A stretch of 8,493 bases of DNA from an uncultured Anaerotruncus sp. (GTDB taxonomy: Bacteria > Bacillota_A > Clostridia > Oscillospirales > CAG-272). This document shows positions 1 through 5,614 of this stretch, piece by piece. The position numbers and the translations under genes are program-made. Under the pieces are notes generated by a model. That model was not told the DNA's origin and ran no database searches. It saw nothing but the letters and a program-made list of their open reading frames with translations. The stretch is taken from contig CATYWI010000029.1 of assembly GCA_958414155.1 (NCBI GenBank), forward strand, positions 1 through 8,493. Reading direction: 5' to 3'. The first letter of the stretch is position 1, and the number at the start of each line of letters is the position of its first letter.

Positions 1-10
1 GTATAGCAGT

Positions 11-56
11 AAACACGGGAGAATGATGCCGTAAATGGCACCATTCTCCCGTGTTT
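11..56 (-). terminator. Hairpin terminator downstream of the araC-family gene
   Basis: Positions 11-30 and 37-56 form a 20-bp inverted repeat around a 6-base loop. There is one imperfection, which becomes a G-U pair when read as minus-strand RNA, so the stem is fully paired in the direction of the regulator gene that ends at 82. Only a short T-run (TTTACTGCT) follows in that direction, so this is a strong stem with a weak U-tract. Whatever lies to the left of the window could share it, since on the plus strand the stem is followed by GTGTTTATTG. Confidence 0.7.
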
Positions 57-81
57 ATTGCTCCGGCGGTGGTATTCCCGG

Positions 82-849
82 TCATTTCTTTATCATCTGC
101 TCCCGCGCACGCGCCGGAGTGACCCCGCGATGGTATTTATAATATTTTGCAAGCTGATTTTCGCTTGCGAAATCAGCCATCGATGCAATCTCCGCCTCCG
201 TATACCGGCGGTCTGCTATGAGCGAGTCGATAAATGCAAGCCTTTTCTCGCTTATGAACGCCTTGAGACTCACGCCGTACTCGGCTGCAAACAATCTTGA
301 AAGATGCTCCGCGCTGTACCCGAAGCGATGCGCGGTATCGGACACCGTAAGCGCACGCGAGCAGTTGCGTATCACCCATCCGCGCACCGACTCGCTCACC
401 GACGAGCTGGAAAAAATCTGATTTTCGCATTGAGTTCTTATATCGCAAAAAAGGACCTGCACGAGGTTTGAAAGCAAGCCGCGGGGTATCTCGGGCATCG
501 AGTTGTAGTGGTCCATCATTTCAAAAAGCATGCGCGGACGAGTGAGGTCGCTCAGCTTTGCGTGTTTGGGAATATCCGACGGCACGTCCCCGTCAAAAAG
601 CACGTAGTAAAATTCAACAGGTCCGACTGACGGCTTGTAGCCGCCCGAGGGTACATTCTGCCGTAAAAACAGGAATTCGCCCTCTTTTACATCGTATTTT
701 CGGTCATTTTCGTAAATATGAAGCGTACCGCTGAACGCAACTATAAGGTCACTCCGCGAGTGGGTCTGGCGGCGGCGGTGCTGCCACCCCGCATTGCTGT
801 GCGCTACCCTCCCGGAGAGATAATATCGGTTTTCGAGATAATCGGTCAT
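82..849 (-). CDS. AraC-family transcriptional regulator
   Basis: This 255-residue protein is a DNA-binding regulator. Residues 1-100 look like the cupin-type ligand-sensing domain of the family (a THSRSDLIVAFSGTL segment, then a short acidic beta-rich stretch and FLFLRQNVPSGG). The C-terminal 95 residues hold the double helix-turn-helix: LTVSDTAHRFGYSAEHLSRLF (about 167-187), then TEAEIASMADFASENQLAKYYKYHRGVTP (about 217-245), which matches the AraC signature in its FxxxN, KYHxGxTP pattern. An in-frame ATG at 894 would add 15 residues, but I prefer 849. It has a GGAGG at 855-859 with a 5-base spacer, and the promoter predicted at 885-913 would start transcription downstream of 894. The gene is divergent from the EEP/binding-protein unit, and 21-bp-spaced repeats lie between them, so it probably controls that unit. 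The ligand is unknown. Confidence 0.9.
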   Translation of the reverse strand: MTDYLENRYYLSGRVAHSNAGWQHRRRQTHSRSDLIVAFSGTLHIYENDRKYDVKEGEFLFLRQNVPSGGYKPSVGPVEFYYVLFDGDVPSDIPKHAKLSDLTRPRMLFEMMDHYNSMPEIPRGLLSNLVQVLFCDIRTQCENQIFSSSSVSESVRGWVIRNCSRALTVSDTAHRFGYSAEHLSRLFAAEYGVSLKAFISEKRLAFIDSLIADRRYTEAEIASMADFASENQLAKYYKYHRGVTPARAREQMIKK

Positions 850-854
850 GACGC

Positions 855-859
855 CCTCC
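855..859 (-). promoter_or_regulatory. Ribosome binding site deciding the araC-family start
   Basis: GGAGG on the minus strand lies 5 bases before the ATG at 849. The longer alternative start at 894 has GGGGAG in front of it, but that site overlaps the spacer of the predicted promoter and would not be in the transcript. Confidence 0.65.
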
Positions 860-884
860 GTGCAGTGTGTTTCTCCACGGGGAT

Positions 885-913
885 ATTTTATCATATTTTC
901 TCCCCGTTTGCAA
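885..913 (-). promoter_or_regulatory. Promoter of the araC-family gene
   Basis: On the minus strand TTGCAA (908-913) is followed by a 17-bp spacer and TAAAAT (885-890), with a TG one base before the -10 box (extended -10). The predicted start of transcription is near 878, giving a leader of about 29 bases that carries the GGAGG. The -35 box is only partly consensus (4 of 6), which is usual for activated or autoregulated genes. Confidence 0.55.
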
Positions 914-926
914 TAGGCGGCACGGC

Positions 927-966
927 TTTTGTATCTGTTTTTTGCGTTTTTTTATCTGATATTTTC
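927..966 (+). promoter_or_regulatory. Candidate AraC-type operator: two direct repeats 21 bp apart
   Basis: TTTTGTATCTGTTTTTTGC at 927-945 and TTTTTTATCTGATATTTTC at 948-966 agree at 15 of 19 positions, including the full core TATCTG. They are offset by exactly 21 bp, two helical turns. The second copy ends one base before the -35 box (968) of the lipoprotein promoter. AraC-family activators typically bind two half-sites in the same orientation on one helix face next to the -35 box. The T-rich content could also act as an UP element for RNA polymerase, and low complexity inflates the similarity, so the operator role is inferred. Confidence 0.5.
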
Positions 967-967
967 C

Positions 968-996
968 TTGACATGCCGCCGACCAAATGGTACAAT
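968..996 (+). promoter_or_regulatory. Near-consensus sigma-A promoter of the EEP lipoprotein gene
   Basis: A perfect TTGACA (968-973) is separated by 17 bp from TACAAT (991-996, 5 of 6). The expected transcription start, about 7 bases past the -10 box, is 1003, which is the A of the ATG. No ribosome binding site lies in the 18 bases before the ATG, so the message is predicted to be leaderless. Confidence 0.75.
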
Positions 997-1002
997 TAAA
1001 TT

Positions 1003-2601
1003 ATGAAAAGAATATGCATTATCGCAGCGCTCATGCTGCTCATAACGGCATTTGCCGCCTGCTCTCCCGATGCCCCGGTCGGGGATGAAAAACTTATGAC
1101 CGTTGTCGGCAACGGGGAAAGCGACTGGAGGATAATCATTCCGAAAAGCGCGACGCTTGACGAAAAGAAAGCCGCCGAGCTTATCCGCGATGCAATATCC
1201 GCCGCGTCCGGCGTCACTCTTGAGATCGGCGACGATTATGTAAACGAGCGACGCGGGATACTGCCCGGCGAGCATGAAATACTCATAGGCGACACGGCAC
1301 GCGACGAGAGCCGCGCCGTCGGCCGCCGTCTCAGGACCGGCGACCGCACGGTCACGGTATCCGGCGGAAAGTTGATCGTGCTCGGCGGCAGTTCCGGGCT
1401 GACGCTTACCGCCGCCGACGAGCTTGCGGGATCCGTGACCGCCGGAAAGGACGGCACAGTCGCGATAACCGCCTCACAGTGCCGCACGGTGGACGGCGAA
1501 TACAGCATCTCCGGCGTGACAGTGGACGGAATTGATTTGCGCGATCTCACCCTTGTTTACCCCGTGGGAAATACCGACATAAAGTCTATCGTTATCGCCT
1601 TCAGCGATCACTTCCGCGAAACGGCGGGAATGCGCCTTGCCATGCAGTCGGACAGGAGTACCGGTGAAGGCAGAAGGCTCATATTTACCGCATCCAACGG
1701 CGAAGGAGCGTCAACGGTCATATCCGCCGACGGCGACGACATCCGCATTTCAGGCGACAATATAAATGCGCTGCGCTATGCCGTGGATCACCTTACCGAC
1801 ACCGTGTTTTCAGCCGACGCAACGAATGACGGTGCGATCGACGCAAAGCTCTGCGGCATGAATATAGTTGACGAAATGCCGCGTGTATCGGTAATGAGCT
1901 TCAACATTCTCTGCGATCTCCCCGACATATCGCGCGTTGACAAAATAGTATCCGTCGTGCGCAGCCGCATGCCGGACAGCATAGGCTTTCAGGAAGTCAC
2001 CGAGCAGCTGCTTTATCTGCTTGAGAAGCGTCTGGGCGACGAGTACGACTGGGTCGGCGAGATGAACGATGATTCCGGTCAGCGTTGGCGCAACGCGATA
2101 TTCTACCGCCGTTCAACGCTTGAGCTGGTCTCCACCGAAACGCGCTGGCTTTCCGCCACGCCCTCGCGCCGCTCCAAATTCCCTGAATCCGGTCAGTTCC
2201 GCATCGCAACAACGGCATATTACCGTTGCCGCGGCAGCGGGATAGCGTGGGCGCACGTAAATACGCATCTTTCTTATGAGGACGCGGCGCGCGTGCCTCA
2301 GATAAAGGCGCTTTTCCGCACGCTCGACCGAATCGAAGTTCCCTTTGCGCTCACCGGAGACTTCAACATCGAGTCGGATTCCCGCTATTATCCCATGCTG
2401 CTTGAGGGCAATATAAGCGACTCAAAATATCTTACCGCAGACCGCGACGACAAAAGCACCTATGCGGTAAGCGTTATCGACTACTGCTTCCTCTCCAAGG
2501 GAGATTTCAACGTCTACCGCTACCGTGTTGACAAGGAGATAGAGGCATCGGACCACTACCCTGTTTATGTTGAGCTTTCATTCCTTCACAATAAAAAATA
2601 A
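1003..2601 (+). CDS. Lipoprotein with C-terminal endonuclease/exonuclease/phosphatase domain
   Basis: A 532-residue exported lipoprotein. MKR plus a hydrophobic stretch ends at FAAC, with Cys20 the predicted lipidation site (Phe at -3 is slightly atypical), so it should be anchored outside the membrane. Residues about 294-530 form a complete EEP (DNase I-like) metal-dependent hydrolase: SFNIL (Asn301), GFQE (Glu331), NTHLS (His422), TGDFN (Asp453, Asn455), IDY (Asp493) and SDHYP (Asp517, His518). All expected catalytic and metal-binding residues are present, so it should cleave a phosphodiester or phosphomonoester. Which one (nucleic acid, inositol phosphate, lipid headgroup) cannot be told. 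Residues 41-145 and 181-270 look like two diverged copies of one alpha/beta domain resembling the N-terminal domains of some glycoside hydrolases (second copy less conserved). It is first in a unit with the binding-protein gene 15 bp downstream, and it has no ribosome binding site of its own. Confidence 0.85.
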   Translation: MKRICIIAALMLLITAFAACSPDAPVGDEKLMTVVGNGESDWRIIIPKSATLDEKKAAELIRDAISAASGVTLEIGDDYVNERRGILPGEHEILIGDTARDESRAVGRRLRTGDRTVTVSGGKLIVLGGSSGLTLTAADELAGSVTAGKDGTVAITASQCRTVDGEYSISGVTVDGIDLRDLTLVYPVGNTDIKSIVIAFSDHFRETAGMRLAMQSDRSTGEGRRLIFTASNGEGASTVISADGDDIRISGDNINALRYAVDHLTDTVFSADATNDGAIDAKLCGMNIVDEMPRVSVMSFNILCDLPDISRVDKIVSVVRSRMPDSIGFQEVTEQLLYLLEKRLGDEYDWVGEMNDDSGQRWRNAIFYRRSTLELVSTETRWLSATPSRRSKFPESGQFRIATTAYYRCRGSGIAWAHVNTHLSYEDAARVPQIKALFRTLDRIEVPFALTGDFNIESDSRYYPMLLEGNISDSKYLTADRDDKSTYAVSVIDYCFLSKGDFNVYRYRVDKEIEASDHYPVYVELSFLHNKK

Positions 2602-2602
2602 A

Positions 2603-2608
2603 AAGGAG
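2603..2608 (+). promoter_or_regulatory. Ribosome binding site of the binding-protein gene
   Basis: AAGGAG lies 8 bases before the ATG at 2617 and starts immediately after the stop codon of the EEP gene. It is strong, whereas the upstream gene has none. This suggests that the second protein is translated more efficiently from the shared message. Confidence 0.75.
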
Positions 2609-2616
2609 AAAACAAA

Positions 2617-4101
2617 ATGAAAAGAGTTCTTTCGTTCATCCTCGTTTTTACCATGCTGATATCCGCTGTCTTCGTTCTGGCAGCATGTCACAATGACGTT
2701 CCCGACGATACGCCCGGCAGCACAACAGCCGGCACGGTAGCGGAAACCACCGAATCCCCCTACGACGAAAACGGACTTATCAAGGACAGCCTTGACAAGG
2801 ACCTCAACTTTGGCGGCGAGACCGTCCGTGTGCTCGGCTGGGAGACCTCAAACGATGAATTTTTCGTCGAGGAGCTTACCGAAAATAAGGTCAGCGATGC
2901 GCTTTACTTCCGCAATCAGAATGTTGAGCAGCGCCTCGGCATTAAATTCCGCTTTGACCTCATCAAGGGCGACAACCCCAACATGAACTTCTTTGTCTCA
3001 CAGGCAGAGGCGACTGTCGGTTCCGGCTCCTGCGATTACGACATTATCGGCTGTTACAGCATGTGCTCCGGCGTTCTTGCCCAGCGCGGACTGCTTACCG
3101 ACCTCTACACCGTCGATCATCTTGACATGAGCAAACCCTGGTGGCCCGAGTCCTTCATCCGCTCCTCCGAGATAAACGGCAGCCTTTACTTTGCCACCGG
3201 CGATATATCCAACGCATTCCTTTACAACCTCTATTTTATGGTCGTCAATATGGGCAGGCTCAAGGAACTGGGTCTTGAGGACCCCCGCGCGCTCGCCGAG
3301 AACGACAAGTGGACTCTTGACGTTATGATGCAGATGTGCAGCAAAGCATATGAGGACACCAACAGCTCGCTCAAGCCCGATTTCGGCGACAAGTTCGGTC
3401 TTGTCATTTCCGGTCAGGTTTATATCGATCCCTTCCTTTCCGCCTCCGGCGTGCAGATGACCCGCTTTGACAACAACGGCAACATCGTGCTCAACGATGA
3501 ATTTACCGGCGAGCGCATGGTCAACATCGTGACCAAACTCGGCAACTGGATAAACGGCAACCAGGAGATCACATACGATCCCAACAACGGCTACAACACC
3601 ATCAAATCCGGCAACACCCTGTTCGGCACCTGCGCCGGCAGCACGGTAATGAGCTTCCGCGATGTTGACTGGGTGTACGGCATATGCCCCTACCCCGCGA
3701 TAGACAGCGAATCCGGCGGTTGCCACTCCACAGTCGGCTTCCCCTACACCAACTTCTGCATTCCCTCCGCCGCGCCCAACAAGGCAATGTCCGGCGCCGC
3801 GCTTGAAGCGCTTGCATCCGAGAGCTACCGCCGCACATCTCCGACCCTGTTTGAGGTGGTTTTCAAGAGCGTGTACTCCAACGATCCGCTTGATGCGAGA
3901 ATGTTTGACCTTATCAAGTCCAAAGTTTACGTTGACATGGCGCGCCTTTACAGCGGCAACTTCAACTGGTCCAACAGCGCCGTTGCACTCTTCCGCAACT
4001 GTGTTATAAACAACGAGCAGTCATGGGCGACCAAAGTCGAGTCCAACAGAAAATACATAAACGGCGTATTTTCCACGATATCCTCTTCGTTCCAGAAGTA
4101 A
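2617..4101 (+). CDS. Extracellular solute-binding-protein-like lipoprotein
   Basis: A 494-residue secreted lipoprotein. MKR, a hydrophobic segment (about 4-21) and the lipobox LAAC place the lipidated residue at Cys24. A Thr/Ser/Asp-rich linker follows (about 25-60), then a fold resembling ABC-transporter binding proteins of the family 1 (sugar) type. The visible features are GETVRVLGWE (strand 1), YFRNQNVEQRLGIKF, the domain-crossing YDIIGCYS, a WWP segment (175-177), KWTLDVMMQM and a late GFPYTNFCIPSAAPN. Related proteins are abundant in gut Clostridia. Nine cysteines besides Cys24 lie in the mature part (139, 146, 150, 241, 339, 357, 369, 381, 462), which is many for an exported protein. 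No permease or ATPase genes are adjacent, so it either uses components encoded elsewhere or acts as a sensor. Its ligand is unknown; the neighbouring EEP enzyme suggests a hydrolysis product, by inference only. Confidence 0.85.
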   Translation: MKRVLSFILVFTMLISAVFVLAACHNDVPDDTPGSTTAGTVAETTESPYDENGLIKDSLDKDLNFGGETVRVLGWETSNDEFFVEELTENKVSDALYFRNQNVEQRLGIKFRFDLIKGDNPNMNFFVSQAEATVGSGSCDYDIIGCYSMCSGVLAQRGLLTDLYTVDHLDMSKPWWPESFIRSSEINGSLYFATGDISNAFLYNLYFMVVNMGRLKELGLEDPRALAENDKWTLDVMMQMCSKAYEDTNSSLKPDFGDKFGLVISGQVYIDPFLSASGVQMTRFDNNGNIVLNDEFTGERMVNIVTKLGNWINGNQEITYDPNNGYNTIKSGNTLFGTCAGSTVMSFRDVDWVYGICPYPAIDSESGGCHSTVGFPYTNFCIPSAAPNKAMSGAALEALASESYRRTSPTLFEVVFKSVYSNDPLDARMFDLIKSKVYVDMARLYSGNFNWSNSAVALFRNCVINNEQSWATKVESNRKYINGVFSTISSSFQK

Positions 4102-4106
4102 GGCGC

Positions 4107-4121
4107 GAGCGCGCGGCGCTC
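4107..4121 (+). other. Small hairpin just after the binding-protein stop codon
   Basis: GAGCGC and GCGCTC form a perfect 6-bp stem with a 3-base GCG loop starting six bases after the stop codon. No T-tract follows, so it is more likely a 3'-end stabiliser or a pause hairpin than a terminator. Confidence 0.4.
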
Positions 4122-4229
4122 TTGACCGGCATGATATGCATCAGAGCCGACGACATCCGCCCGATGACATAAACATCACTCCGATTATATCTAACTCCAC
4201 CCTCCATATAAGTCAACTCCAAAAGATCA

Positions 4230-4278
4230 CCCCCCCTGAGGTCACGCCAACGGCGTGTCCGACGGGGGGGAGTTTTTT
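4230..4278 (+). terminator. Rho-independent terminator of the lipoprotein unit
   Basis: Seven C (4230-4236) pair with seven G (4264-4270). Inside this stem CACGCC/GGCGTG forms a second 6-bp stem with a 3-base loop, and an imperfect interior loop joins the two parts. Six T follow at 4273-4278. On the minus strand the same hairpin is followed by TGATCTTTT, so it may also stop transcripts of pfkA, which ends at 4373. The rest of the 271-bp space between the two genes (4102-4372) shows no gene that I can support. Confidence 0.8.
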
Positions 4279-4372
4279 GCGAAGCGTACCGGATATCAGA
4301 AAAGCAATTGAAAGGAGTGTTAAAATCTCAAATGAGTTTTCAGCACCCCTTTTTGTGTATGTCAAACTTTAT

Positions 4373-5449
4373 TTATCTGCAAAGTCCGAGCGAGATATCG
4401 TAAAGTCTCTTTATATCCGCCTCGCGCTTGGCGCAGATGGCTTTCATGGCGTCAATCTCTTCGGCGCTGAAGCCGTCAAGCTGACCGTCCTTCAGCTTCT
4501 TCTTATACATCTTGTCGGTCGTAAGTGCAAAACGGATGTCGGTGCTGACTATCTTGCCGTCGATCTCGGCAACAATGGCGTCGCTCTTGCCGTCAAGCAG
4601 CAGATCGACCGCAAAAACGCCCATCTCGGTGGCGGTCAGGCGGTCACGCAGTGTGGGATTGCCGCCGCGCACGATGTGTGCCAGACGTGCGAATTTTGTC
4701 TCTACGCCCGTCTCGGTGTCGATCTTCTTTGCCAGGACCTCGCTGTACGGCTTGCCGTCGGCGGTGAACACGCCCTCGGAAACTATAACGAGCATTCCGC
4801 GCTTACCGTCCGCCTTTGCCGCCTTTATGCGTGCGATCGCGGCGTCCTCGTCAAAGGGTACCTCGGGGATAGCGATGGCAACGGCGCCGGAGGCAATACC
4901 GGTCTTGAGCGCAATTTCGCCGCAATCGCGTCCCATCACCTCGACAACGTTGCATCTTGCGTGAGACTCGCAGGTGTCGCGCAGGCGGTCAACGCATTCA
5001 AGCACCGTGTTCATGGCGGTGTCAAAGCCGACAGTGTAATCGGTAGCGGTTATATCATTGTCGATGGAGCCGGTAACACCGATGGTGGGAATGCCGCGTA
5101 TGGAAAGATCGGTCGCACCGCGGAAGGTCCCGTCGCCGCCGATAGCCACGATAGCGTCGATGTTATTGCGGCGGCAGGTCTCGATAGCCTTCTGCATACC
5201 TTCCTCGGTCTTGAACTCCGGGCAACGGTCGGAATAAATGATCGTTCCGCCCATATATGAAATGTTGGACACGCGGCGTGCGGTGAGGTCTATCATATTG
5301 TCGGCAATAAGTCCGCTGTAACCGCCGAGAATGCCCTTTACCTCAATACCGTGCTGAAGGGCGCGGCGGGTGATAGCTCTTATAGCGGCGTTCATGCCGG
5401 GGGCATCGCCGCCGGAGGTAAGTACGCCTATTTTATTGAATTTAGCCAT
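4373..5449 (-). CDS. pfkA: 6-phosphofructokinase (probably ATP-dependent)
   Basis: Phosphorylates fructose 6-phosphate to fructose 1,6-bisphosphate, the committing step of glycolysis, in the cytosol. The 358-residue protein shows the whole family signature: TSGGDAPGMN (11-20), GGYSGL (42-47), GGDGTF (104-109), IDND (129-132), the MGR motif (172-174), PEVPF (195-199) and the RGGNPTLRDR segment (261-270). Gly at the position after GGD (GGDG rather than GGDD) points to ATP rather than pyrophosphate as donor. The catalytic loop reads TGSIDND (126-132), whereas E. coli and Bacillus enzymes have PGTIDND, so the usual Thr is a Ser. The protein is nearly 40 residues longer than the E. coli enzyme (320 residues), with extra charged sequence at the C-terminus. 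Start: AGGAGA at 5458-5463 with an 8-base spacer to the ATG. It lies 165 bp downstream of cinA but has its own promoter. Confidence 0.95.
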   Translation of the reverse strand: MAKFNKIGVLTSGGDAPGMNAAIRAITRRALQHGIEVKGILGGYSGLIADNMIDLTARRVSNISYMGGTIIYSDRCPEFKTEEGMQKAIETCRRNNIDAIVAIGGDGTFRGATDLSIRGIPTIGVTGSIDNDITATDYTVGFDTAMNTVLECVDRLRDTCESHARCNVVEVMGRDCGEIALKTGIASGAVAIAIPEVPFDEDAAIARIKAAKADGKRGMLVIVSEGVFTADGKPYSEVLAKKIDTETGVETKFARLAHIVRGGNPTLRDRLTATEMGVFAVDLLLDGKSDAIVAEIDGKIVSTDIRFALTTDKMYKKKLKDGQLDGFSAEEIDAMKAICAKREADIKRLYDISLGLCR

Positions 5450-5485
5450 TTTTCAAGTCTCCTGTGCTGAATACTTTTGTCCTGC

Positions 5486-5505
5486 TGCCGCGTGTGGCGG
5501 CACAC
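5486..5505 (-). promoter_or_regulatory. Structured 5' leader of pfkA with alternative hairpins
   Basis: The roughly 66-base leader (about 5515-5450, minus) can form either TGCCGC/GCGGCA (5486-5491 with 5497-5502) or CACAC/GTGTG (5492-5496 with 5501-5505). The two stems share bases and exclude each other. A further 5-base match could pair CTGTG near the leader start (5503-5507) with CACAG (5462-5466) next to the ribosome binding site. The stems are short, and no known riboswitch class is recognised. Confidence 0.3.
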
Positions 5506-5521
5506 AGCTTTTTTCCGATAT

Positions 5522-5550
5522 ATTGTATAATATTATTGACAGAAAATCAA
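5522..5550 (-). promoter_or_regulatory. Promoter of pfkA
   Basis: On the minus strand TTGATT (5545-5550) is 17 bp from TACAAT (5522-5527), with a predicted start near 5515. The DNA upstream (5563-5598) is made of A/T tracts (four runs of 5-8), which could act as an UP element or bend the DNA. Confidence 0.6.
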
Positions 5551-5562
5551 TACCGCAAGCGT

Positions 5563-5604
5563 AAAAAAAGCGCGAAAAAAAGGAAAAATCAAAAATTTCA
5601 CGCC
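5563..5604 (-). other. T-rich tract between cinA and the pfkA promoter
   Basis: Downstream of the cinA stop (5615) the minus strand carries runs of 5-7 T at 5591-5595, 5584-5588, 5575-5581 and 5563-5569. No strong stem precedes them (only the short GCCGGC palindrome), so this is at best a weak terminator for cinA. Some readthrough into pfkA is possible. Confidence 0.35.
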
Positions 5605-5614
5605 GGCTCGCCTG

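Noticed and set aside
2998..3726. Minus-strand open frame of 242 codons inside the binding-protein gene
   Set aside because: Antisense shadow of a gene with a signal peptide and lipobox; Val/Ala/Gly-rich low-complexity translation.
4332..4403. Possible 23-residue small ORF after AAAGGAG (4311-4317)
   Set aside because: The 14-base distance from the purine-rich site to the ATG is too long, and the frame runs antisense into the pfkA 3' end.
4136..5260. Long plus-strand open frame of 374 codons across pfkA
   Set aside because: It lies antisense to a gene with a complete phosphofructokinase signature, has no ribosome binding site and its translation matches no recognisable fold. GC-rich codon use creates such mirror frames.
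5537..5542. Plus-strand TTGACA near the pfkA promoter
   Set aside because: No -10 box lies 16-18 bp downstream on the plus strand, and no plus-strand gene follows.
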